The notes under the pieces: model-generated | The model's database searches: none | The model's input: the letters and a program-made list of their open reading frames with translations, nothing else | What the model was told of the DNA's origin: nothing | Program-made: the position numbers and the translations under genes | Shown: piece after piece, positions 48,290 to 57,915 of the stretch | How positions within the stretch are numbered: position 1 is the first letter of the stretch | How the letters are laid out: the number at the start of each line of letters is the position of its first letter | From: Manihot esculenta | Lineage: Eukaryota > Streptophyta > Magnoliopsida > Malpighiales > Euphorbiaceae | NCBI RefSeq assembly: GCF_001659605.2 | Contig: NC_035168.2 | Coordinates: 8,550,058 to 8,614,057, forward strand | Direction: 5' to 3' | DNA length: 64,000 bases

Positions 48290-48292
<3 letters not shown>

Positions 48293-48331
<39 letters not shown>
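48293..48331. repeat. (AAT)n microsatellite
   Basis: About 13 AAT units. Confidence 0.95.
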
Positions 48332-48332
<1 letters not shown>

Positions 48333-48890
48333 CGTCGTGATGCCGCGTCCAAGCAAGGCCGAGAAGGCGTGCGAGGAGGGGCCGCCACCTCCACCACCAA
48401 TTTTAAAACATGTTGATGGATGATCTTCTACTAGCATCAGCAAGCACAAAACTTATTCCTGTTTCGCTACTTCTCAATTCGGAAACCACTATGCGAATCC
48501 CACATCATGAACCACCCCGTATATACTGCCACGTGCAACCCATTCTTACTGTCAAAGCACCAAATAGTAGCTGAAAGTTAATGCATTTTCAGAATTTTAA
48601 TTCAAAATTTACAAATTAAATTATTTTAAATTGAAAATAATTAATTATGATAAGTAAAAATATAAAAAGCTGTAATTTTTTTCATTGTATTATTTTAAAA
48701 AAATTATTTAAAAATAATTTTAGTACGAAATAAAAAAAATATCTTTATAAATTAATTTACTAATAAATGTATTCGAATAAATTTAAATGAGTATGAGAGA
48801 TCATATTTTATTCCCTAATTCTGAATTAGAAAAAAAACACAACGTGAAAGCTTATCACTATTTTGGATGGAGCCATGGAGGCTCCGCCTC
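48332..48890. other. Upstream region of the transporter gene
   Basis: A short GC-rich patch (48332-48405) is followed by AT-rich DNA. No coding recognised; may hold distal promoter sequence. Confidence 0.4.
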
Positions 48891-48903
48891 CTCTCCTGGG
48901 TTC

Positions 48904-49070
48904 TATATATAGAGACCTTAACACATGCTTTTCCCTAGGAGACACAACAAGCAACTTGAAGTGTTCTTCCTCTACTTTGTTTCTTGAGTCTCCCTCTCTC
49001 TCCCCTCTCCTTTCTTGCCTCTTATTAACTACAATACACTGAATTTAGAACCCAAAAAAGATAAAGAAAA
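48904..49070 (+). promoter_or_regulatory. Core promoter and 5' UTR of the WAT1-related gene
   Basis: TATATATAG at 48904-48912 is a good TATA box, so transcription probably starts near 48940. The leader has a CTCCCTCTCTCTCCCCTCTC tract, common in plant 5' UTRs, and no upstream ATG in a strong context was noted before ATG 49071. Confidence 0.65.
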
Positions 49071-50814
49071 ATGGAGGGGAGCGGTTGTTTTGGCAGTTTC
49101 ATTCAAAGGTGTAAGCCTTACATAGCAATGATATCTCTGCAATTTGGCTATGCTGGAATGAATATCATCACTAAGGTTTCCCTCAACCGGGGGATGAGTC
49201 ATTACGTGCTGGTCGTCTACAGGCACGCCTTTGCCACCGCCGCTATTGCTCCTTTCGCTATTGTTCTCGAAAGGTACATATAAAATGATAAGCATGGCTA
49301 CTATGATTCACTAGAGGACCAAGATTTATTCACATGTGGGTTTTTGTTTTACGTACAGGAAAGTGAGGCCAAAGCTTACATTTTCCATTTTCATGCAAAT
49401 TTTCGTTCTGGGTCTTCTTGGGTTCGTATTTTTTCCTTTGCCATTTTCTATAAATGATTGATCAAAACTTGAGTATCCTCTTGTTTGTTTTTAATATTAA
49501 TATCATTTCCTTCGTTGTTTTGGTCTAACAGGCCTGTGATTGATCAAAACTTTTACTACGCTGGGCTAAAATTCACGTCGCCGACTTTCTCTTGCGCCAT
49601 GAGCAACATGCTACCTGCGATGACATTTGTGATGGCTGTTCTTTGCCGGTAGAATAATCAACTATATATATCTCTGTTTCTCTCTGCTTTGCTGTTTGGC
49701 TTCACTAGTTAATGTAGTTTCTGGTCGGTAAAATTGTAGGATGGAGAAAGTAGACATAAAGAAAGTGAGATGCCAAGCAAAGGTTATTGGAACTATAGTG
49801 ACAGTGGCTGGAGCTATGCTGATGACACTGTACAAAGGTCAAGTTATTAATTTTATGTGGTCTAGTCATGTCCAAACCCATACATCCTCTGCTCCTGTCG
49901 CCACTGGATCCAGTGACAAAGACTGGGTTAAGGGTTCAATTCTTCTCATCATTGCTACTCTAGCTTGGGCCTCATTCTTCATTCTCCAGGTAACGAAAAC
50001 AAAGATCAATCTTTCACAAGGTAAAAGTAATAGCTTTGATATATAGTATCATTGCTGAAACCTTTTTCTGGGATTGAAATTTTACAGGCAGTAACACTTA
50101 AGAGATACGCAGCTCAGCTCTCACTCACATCTCTTGTCTGCTTTCTGGGCACACTACAATCCATTGCTGTCGCCTTTGTTATGGAGCATAGGACCTCTGC
50201 TTGGACCATTGGCTGGGACATGAACCTTCTTGCTGCTGCTTATGCTGTGAGTCTCTCTTTTTCTCAATCTATCTGCGTACTTATAAGTAATTTTTGAAGA
50301 CATTTAAGAAGGAAAGTAACTTTTGTTTACAGGGAATTGTGTCATCAAGCATTGCCTACTATGTTCAAGGACTTGTAATGAAGAAAACAGGACCTGTCTT
50401 TGTTACTGCTTTTAGCCCTTTGATGATGATCATAGTGGCAATCATGGGCTCTTTCATCCTTGCAGAAAAGATTTATCTTGGAGGGTAATCAATTTCTTCT
50501 TTTCTTGAATTAAAAAAATTCCACTACTCTTTAATATTAGAAAAGTGATTTATTCCACCACTATTTACGTTCATTATCTATATGGCTGCAGCATTCTTGG
50601 TGGGATACTCATCGTAGCAGGACTTTACTCGGTTCTTTGGGGCAAATACAAAGAATACAAAGAAGCAGAAGTCGAAAAGAAGCCGGAAGCCGTTGAGGGA
50701 AATGAAGAGAGAAATGAAACAAATGACATAGAAATGCAAAGAAATCAGGCAGTGGCTGTTAGTTTTCCATCTTCACAGCCACCCATGATTGGCAGAGAAG
50801 CACCAAGAGCTTAA
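49071..50814 (+). CDS. WAT1-related (UMAMIT/EamA) transporter, seven exons, 388 residues
   Basis: Exons: 49071-49273, 49359-49421, 49532-49648, 49740-49989, 50088-50246, 50333-50484 and 50592-50814. All introns are GT/AG, the frame is kept throughout, and the total of 1167 bases gives 388 codons plus TAA. The protein starts MEGSGCFGSF and has the plant-drug/metabolite exporter layout of ten membrane segments in two EamA domains. Visible family motifs are SLQFGYAGMNIITK, VVYRHAFATA, GPVIDQNFYY, SPTFSCAMSNMLPAMTF, LKGS-like VKGSILLI, GIVSSSIAYY, GPVFVTAFSPLMM and GSFILAEKI. From memory it is closest to Arabidopsis At5g07050 (UMAMIT9). Family members move amino acids or, for WAT1 itself, auxin across plasma or vacuolar membranes; the substrate here is unknown. 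The C-terminal tail is hydrophilic and acidic. No lesion seen: this is the one host gene that looks intact. Confidence 0.93.
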
Positions 50815-51639
50815 TTAGCATATAGGAGAGACTAGAGAGAGAGAAATAATGAAGGAAAAAAGAAGACTTTTTTTTTTTGTCTTTTTTCTTTTTCTTTTTT
50901 CGTTTTCCATTTCGTTTTACATTTGAGCTCGTAATCTGTTTGATGAAAAAAGAAATCAGAGCAATGCAAAATCCTTTTTAATTATACTTCTGATTTTTTT
51001 CTTTTACTTTCCCCACTTTTCCATGACATGAATATTTATTGCATACATAGCTGAATTGCTGACGTCTGATGCAGATTCCACCTAGTGTTCTAGTGGTAAT
51101 GGTCTCTCTTTTTTTATTATTATTTTTTTTATTTTTCCTTCAATTTTGTCATTTCTCAAATGTGTCATTTTTTAAGGGCAGCTTGAGTTGATCCCACGGA
51201 TGTAGGCATCGAATCCGACCATAATTCAAAAAGGATGCACTTGCCTTTTCCATAAAATATTACTAAAATGTTTAATGTTTTAAATCATATTTATGAAATC
51301 AATATAGATATGCAAATCATATATTTTACAATCTCATTTTTTTCAAAATTTTTTAAAATTACGTGCTTGCTAATTTTTAGCATATTTTAAATTTCAACTT
51401 TTTAAGTCTTTTTATTCTTATTAACATAAATACTTTTAACATACACAAAAATTTTAATCATCCTCTTTGTACCCATTACACCATAATATTTTTACACTAA
51501 AGTTTTAAGAAATTTTAGATTTATTTTAATTTTAATATAATTTGAATAGAGGTTATGATATAGTATTTATTAAAATTAAATAATTTTATAAATGATACTA
51601 CACAAGAATCGCTCAAAGTGAGTTATGAGTTGTTATCAC
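50815..51639. other. 3' UTR and downstream spacer of the transporter gene
   Basis: Pyrimidine-rich stretch just after the stop (50868-50910), then AT-rich spacer. At 51070-51240 there are words resembling SINE A and B boxes (TCTAGTGGTAATGG, ATCGAATCC), but spacing and strand do not give a convincing element. Confidence 0.5.
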
Positions 51640-51852
51640 AAAATAAAATCACGTAACAAGAGTCTGATAAGTAGATGTGCAGTCCCGTCCAAGGAAAAGA
51701 AGACTCAAACAATGTTATATCCAATTCTTTATCAAAACTCACTCTCCCCTAAAGAGGTCGAGACTTTACATAAAGTCACCGTTAGCAGGCACAATTCAGC
51801 AGACTCTCGTTATGTCTATAATCACGAGATTATTGGCCAAATAAACCGAAGA
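51640..51852 (+). repeat. Outer Tat/Athila-like LTR, left part
   Basis: Upstream part of an LTR that resumes at 62551 after the inserted chromovirus and its target duplication GAAGA. The words TATAATCACGAGATTATTGG resemble the LTR-like remnant near 21940. Left border not defined. Confidence 0.5.
51848..51852. repeat. Target site duplication GAAGA (left)
   Basis: Repeated at 62546-62550 after the 3' LTR end GGGGCGTTACA. Confidence 0.95.
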
Positions 51853-54092
51853 TGTAATACCCGGCTAGACTCCGGTATCGGAATTCCTACCGTCCGGTGG
51901 AATTTCGGATGTCGGGAACCTCTAGAAGGGTAAAATCATGTTTTTATAAAATGTTTTCAGGTATTCTAATGTTTTAAGTATGAAATAAAATGAGTTTTTG
52001 CATGAAAAAGTCCTTGGAGGAAAACTCAGGTTCGGCCGCCGAAAGTCAAGTTCGGCCGCCGAACATGCATGCGTTTTGGAGGCACGTTAGGCCCCCGAAA
52101 GCATGAGTTAGGGAAGTCCAGTTTCGGCCGCCGAAAGTCAAGTTCGGCCGCCGAACATTGCATGGATGCGGAGGCACATTCGGCCCCCGAACGTGGCCTG
52201 GCCAGCCACCTATAAAAGGGTCCCTTAGCCGAAAATGGGCGAGCTTTTTCTCCCCATTTCGGCCAAGGTGAGCATTCCGCCATCCTTCCCCAATCTTGAG
52301 TTTTTCCTTCCTTTTTCCATGATTTTTACAAGTTTATAACTTTGGTTTTGAAGATCTTTGAGCTTAGAACGAGTTTTGGAGCTTGGAGACCAAAAGTTGG
52401 AACTTCTCCCATCTCCAAGTTTAGATCTCCTCAACCCTCGATCTTCAAGAGGTAAGAGCCGATCTTAAGCTCATAGTATGTTTTAAATAAGTTTTATGAA
52501 GTTTTATGGGGTAGAAATGCATGTTTGAGTTAGTTGAGCAATGTTAGGTTTTATGTGATTTTTGAGCAATGTGGCATGTTTGAGTATGCTTGAAGTGTTG
52601 TAGTTTGGGTATTTGATGTTTTGAGGCCCCTAGGAACTTGTATGCATGTTTTGGTTGAGATATATGCATGATTGGTGAGTTTGGAGGCGAAAATGCACAA
52701 AGGAGCCAAGTTTCTGCCCTTTGGCAGAAACCAGGTTCGGCAGCCGAAGGCACTTTCGGCAGCCGAAGGCACTTTCGGCCGCCGAACATGGCTGGGGAGG
52801 CAGGCCTTTCGGCTGCCGAAGTTGCCCCCGAAAAGAGACTTTCGTCTCTGTCTGGGACTTTCGGCCGCCAAAGGTGCCGCCGAACCTACCTGAGTTTCGT
52901 CTCTGTCCAGGACTTTCGGCCGCCGAAGGTGCCGCCGAAAGTGCCCTGTTCAGCCACTTCATGCATATCTCTATGTGATATTTTCAGGATGTTTTAGGGG
53001 GTTTTTGGGGAATGTATTAGAGTTATGCTTACGTATGTTTGGTCCCTCATTGGAGTCCACCTGTGTAGGTTCGGACCCGAGGAACCAAGGACCCCAGCAG
53101 TGAGCCAGCTGCTACAGAGTTTGTCAGAGTCAGCCAGAGGTGAGTGGAACTAAGCTTAACCTTTTAAATTAAGAAATGAAATGCTTTTATCATGCTTCAT
53201 GCATCATGATCATATTATAGGTTGTTGCATTAGAATTCACGACTATGCCGCATTGTATTGTTGTGATAGATGATAGTGGATGGACATTAGGATGATTCAT
53301 TAGCCTTCTATATACGAAGTCCTGTGGTGCCCATAATAGGGCCGGGCAATACGAAGACCTATGGTGCCCATAATAGGGCCGGGCAATAACTCCGATTACG
53401 AAGTCCTGTGGTGCCCATAATAGGGCCGGGCAATACGAAGTCCTGTGGTGCCCATAATAGGGCCGGGCATGGAGTTAAGGGATTTTTGAATCAGTCCATC
53501 CGTGGTGTGATTTATTTGTGCAGTGACGCATTTCATGATAGCATGTTTTAAATATTCTTTTTACAGTTCTACTCACTGGGCATCTAGCTCACCCCTCTCC
53601 CCTAACCCCCAGGTTTGTAGGTACGGGATAGATAGAGAAGGCAAGAAGAAAAAGTCATATGTATGTAATAGTTAGTTTGTGGACATGACAATTGTATTAT
53701 GATGAAATGTAAAAATATTCAGGATGTTATGTAATGAAGTCATTGAGAATAGAGTTGTGCTTGACCATAATATATTGTTAATCCCTTTTGTATATACATG
53801 ATCTTATGTTATGATGTTTATGCAAACTAACTCAACACAGGTTGTTTTGCCTTTAAGGCTTGATGAGATCCCACAGAGGGACTATGTTATGTATATGTTC
53901 AGAGTATGCACAGGTTGAGTTAGTTGATGACAGTATGTATGAAGAAAAGTTTTAAATTTTATGCATGTTGTTGATCATGTATGGGATTATACAGGTTTAC
54001 AGGTTATATGTCAGGCTTGCTACGGGTCCCGGCGGCCTTAAGTCGACCCGGATCCTAGCGCCGGTAGCGGTCCGGATTTCCGGGGCGTTACA
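51853..54092 (+). repeat. 5' LTR of chromovirus B
   Basis: TGTAATACCCGG...GGGGCGTTACA. TATAAAAG at 52211-52218. About 15 palindrome copies or variants of TTCGGCCGCCGAA, in two clusters (52030-52195 and 52735-52945) on either side of the TATA box. A 37-bp unit (ACGAAGTCCTGTGGTGCCCA then TAATAGGGCCGGGCAAT) occurs four times at 53314-53470 with one 11-bp spacer. Confidence 0.95.
52211..52218 (+). promoter_or_regulatory. TATA box in LTR of chromovirus B
   Basis: TATAAAAG; partner copy at 60683-60690 in the 3' LTR. Confidence 0.65.
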
Positions 54093-54095
54093 GAG

Positions 54096-54108
54096 TGGTA
54101 TCAGAGCC
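54096..54108 (+). promoter_or_regulatory. Primer binding site, chromovirus B
   Basis: TGGTATCAGAGCC three bases after the LTR, complementary to initiator methionine tRNA. Confidence 0.93.
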
Positions 54109-54363
54109 CTAGGTTCATATGGTCGGACCTAGAGTGTCGGGCTCATAGATGTTATAGAAGGTCAAGCACAATAGGAAGGTCATGTCCACTAGGATAGGAT
54201 GTGGAGTCCTGTCTTGCATGATGATGTGAAATGCCATGACTTTATGCATGTGCATTAATGATATGATATGCTATGTGATGTATGCGATGAGGGTTCATGT
54301 GTGCCCACATGAACCATATGATGCTGATGTTTGCTTGTTATGAGCTGTTTTTCAGAAAACAAG

Positions 54364-57048
54364 ATGAGAGGAACTCGTCGATCTGCGCGATTGACTGGAG
54401 TGCCACCTGAGGATGAGGGCACGAGCGCCCGTCCTCCTACATTGCCTAGGGCAATGTCTTGTAGAGCCAACAGAGAGAGAGTGTCAAGGGACCCTAGAAG
54501 GTCTTTTGATGCTAGCAGAAGGGGGACTGATAGAGGAGGAAGTTCTTCAGATGTGAGGGAGGTTATGGAAGAGGAGCAGAGAAGGGATGGGAACTTGGAT
54601 GTGAGCATGGAGGAAGAGGGGACAGGGGAGTCACAGGGAGGCGTTCAGGCCTCGGGGTATGGTTTTCCACCCCATTATCCACCCTTCCCACAGGGTTCAG
54701 GGTATCCGATGGGAGGTACATCGGATTACTCCAGCTTTAACCCCTACCCTACCTACATGCCTTATCCACCTTTCTATCCACCTTACGCACAGTACCCAGC
54801 TTATCCACCCTCACCTTTCTATCCAAACCCGGCAAACCCCGCCTCGGGGAATGCTGCACCTCCACCTCCACCACCTACAGAACCAGCAGCCCCAGTTACT
54901 CAACCTCCTAGACCTAGCTCAGTCGATGGGAGCAAGGTAAAGATGACAGATTACCTCAAGTTGGATGCTCCCAAGTACAAGTCAGGGGATGACCCCTTTG
55001 AGTATCTGAGAGTGGTGAAGACAATAACTGATGAGCTAGGGGCAAGTGACAGCAGGGCCATTCAGATGGCAGGGTTCACTTTAAAGTGCAAGAAGGCACG
55101 GGAATGGTTCAAGTGTTATGTGGACCCGAGACTAGACGGTATGACATGGGAAGAATTTGCGAATGAGTTCGCTGGATGGGCTTTTCCAGACAGTTCTAGA
55201 GAACTGAAAATGATTGAGTTTGAGCAACTGAGGCAGTTAGAGCACATGGGTGTAGAGGAGTTCACGGATAAATTCTTGGAGCTATTGCCTTTTTCAGGGC
55301 AAGCTCTAGATTCAGATACGAAGAAAGCCAAGAAATATGTTATGAAGCTGCATTCCAGGTACTCCTCGTTGGTTCAGTCAGCTGAGAGAGAAAGTTTCCA
55401 CACTGTGGTGGATATGGCTCGAAGAATGGAGGCAAGTGCTATAGTTGAGGGGTCAGTGAAGCAGTCAGTGACCCAGTCTTCAGGGGTTAAGACCCCAAGC
55501 AGAGGAGGACCAGGTTTCTCTTCTCAGAGCTCAGGTAAGAAGAGGTGGGATAACACCACCAAGAAGCCGAAGAAGAATAAGTTTTGGAACAAGTTGAAAT
55601 CCGGTCTGGGATTTGGCGGTGGCTCGAGCTCAGGCTCAGATGGTACAGAATGCCAGAGATGTGGAAGACCACACAGGGGAGTGTGTCGAGCTGGGACTAA
55701 TGCATGTTTCAGATGTGGACAGGAGGGACACATAGCTCGGGATTGTCCTAGAGCGCCTTTTATGGGCCAGCCCCAGCAGACAGCTTCTGGTAGTATGGCA
55801 CAGCCAGCAGTTCCAGCCACAACTCAGGGCAGTGGCAGAGGTAGAGGGAGAGGGGCAGCCTCTTCTTCTGGTTCCCGAGGTGAAGGTCCATCAGCTCCAG
55901 CCAGGATCTTCACCATGACACAGCAGGAGGCTAACACGTCCAACACCGTGGTGTCAGGTAATCTCGTCATTGGGTGTTCTGATGTGTATGCATTAATGGA
56001 CCCGGGTGCATCTCATTCATTTATTGCTCCGAGAGCCGTTGAGAGGTTAGGTCTGATAGTCTCTGGGTTAGAGTGTCCCCTATGGGTCAGTGGACCCAAG
56101 TGTGACCCGTCAGTGGCAGTGTCAGTCTGCCAGTACAGTCCAGTTTTTATTGAGGGAAGATGCCTCTCCGCCGACCTTGTGGTTCTAGATTTGACAGACT
56201 TTGACGTCATTCTAGGGATGGATTGGCTATCTACCCATGGTGCTACCTTGGACTGCAGGGACAAGGTAGTCAGGTTCAGAGATCAGAACGGGTCAGAGGT
56301 CGTCTTCAGAGGAGACAAGAGGGGCACACCTAGAGGTCTGATATCAGCTCTTCAGGCTCGTAGGTTGCTTAGGAAGGGATGTCAGGGGTACTTAGCTCAT
56401 GTGAGAGAGCTAGACAGTCAGGTCAGGGAGCCGGCCTCGGTGCCAGTTGTCAGAGAGTTTCAGGATGTCTTTCCTGATGAGCTTCCAGGTTTACCACCTG
56501 CTAGGGAGATAGAGTTCGAGATAGAGTTGGTGCCTGGCACTAGACCGATCTCTATCCCTCCCTACAGGATGGCCCCAGCCGAGTTAAAGGAGTTGAAAGA
56601 GCAATTGCAAGAGCTAGTAGAAAGGGGTTTCATCCGACAGAGTACCTCACCTTGGGGTGCTCCGGTCTTGTTCGTAAGAAAGAAGGATGGATCCCTTAGA
56701 CTTTGTATCGACTACAGGCAGTTGAACAAAGTCACTACCAAGAATAGGTACCCATTGCCTAGGATCGATGATCTATTCGACCAGCTAGCCGGAGCGAGTT
56801 GTTTCTCCAAAATAGATCTAAGATCGGGGTACCATCAGCTAAGGATAAGGGATGAGGACGTGCCAAAGACGGCTTTCAGGACCAGATATGGGCATTTTGA
56901 GTTCCTTGTGATGCCGTTCGGGTTAACTAACGCCCCTGCAGCATTCATGGATCTCATGAACAGAGTATTTAGCCAGTACCTGGATCACTTTGTTATTGTC
57001 TTCATAGATGATATCTTGGTGTATTCCAGGAATGCAGAGGAGCATGCC
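54364..57048 (+). pseudogene. Gag-protease-RT (first part), chromovirus B, cut by a solo LTR
   Basis: Starts at ATG 54364 ([13 protein letters not shown]), the start shared with copy A; an upstream in-frame ATG at 54340 is possible. Gag has a Pro/Tyr-rich N-terminal half and a core ([14 protein letters not shown]...), and here the frame is continuous where copy A has lost a base. Then come a CCHC knuckle ([14 protein letters not shown], near 55705-55746), a protease DPGASHSF (near 55999), and RT with [20 protein letters not shown] and FIDDILVYS (DD at 57007-57012). The frame runs into the solo LTR at 57049, 36 bp past the catalytic pair, and ends at a stop inside it. The protein would lack the RT thumb and everything after it. 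Confidence 0.9.
57044..57048. repeat. Target site duplication ATGCC of the nested solo LTR
   Basis: Second copy at 57916-57920, directly after GTTACA. Confidence 0.95.
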
Positions 57049-57915
57049 TGTAATACCCGGCTAGAATCCGGCACCGGAATTCCTGTTGTTTGGTGGAATC
57101 CGGGGTGTTGGGATTCTATATAAGGGTAGGAGTTATGTTTTCTAAGTGTTATGAGGTGTTTTATGATTTTACAGTTCTATAGTATTGAGTTTTGAAGAGA
57201 AAATGGTTCATGGAGACTGTAGCCAAGTTCGACCGCCGAAGGTAAGTTCGGCCGCCGAAAGTGCCCAATGTTTGGCTTCCGAAGTTCAGGTTCGGCCCCC
57301 GAATGTTGCATGGTTTTGCATGCGATGCGGCAGCCGAAGCTGAGTTGGCCATCCAGCTTTTGGGCATCCTTAGTCAGCATTGTGGACAGGTGTCATGTCC
57401 AACTTGTTGCCAGAAGCTTGGCCACGTCTCCTATGCTTTATTTGCTAAGTTGGAGCAGCTCATGCAGGAGTTTGCTAGAGTTCAGAGCTTTTGAGAGTTT
57501 TAGCAAAAAAAGTGAGTTTGAGAGAGTTTGAGAGTGTGAGAAGAGGTGATCCGTTTTCCCTTGTTCAGAGTGTTTAGCTTCTTGTTACAGGAGGTAAGTG
57601 ATGCTTTTGACCGTGGTTCTATGTTTTCTGAAGGTTGTATGGGAGTTGGGGAGAGAGAGATGCAAGTTTAGGTGATTAATGATGGTTTTGATGAGTTATG
57701 CATATATACATGTTTATGTGTTATGTTTGTTTTGTTGTTTGGGGTTATTAGCTAGTCTTGGACCCCTGTGATCATATACATGAGAACAGAAAATGTATGA
57801 TCATGTATGAGGTTTACAGGTACACAGAGAGTATAGCAGGCTTGCTACGGGTTCTGGCGGCCTTAAGCCGACCTGAATCCTAGCGCCGGTGACGGTCCAT
57901 TTTGGGGTCGTTACA
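57049..57915 (+). mobile_element. Solo LTR (chromovirus-related), 867 bp, nested in RT
   Basis: TGTAATACCCGGCTAGAATC...GGGTCGTTACA with a perfect 5-bp duplication. Shares both termini with the other three LTR groups here, has TTCGGCCGCCGAA-type words near 57230-57300, and a CTATATAAG box near 57116. The body is shorter and different. The internal part has been lost by recombination between its LTRs. Confidence 0.93.

Noticed and set aside
51070..51240. Second SINE or tRNA-like element
   Set aside because: Box-like words exist, but spacing is wrong and there is no tail or target duplication.
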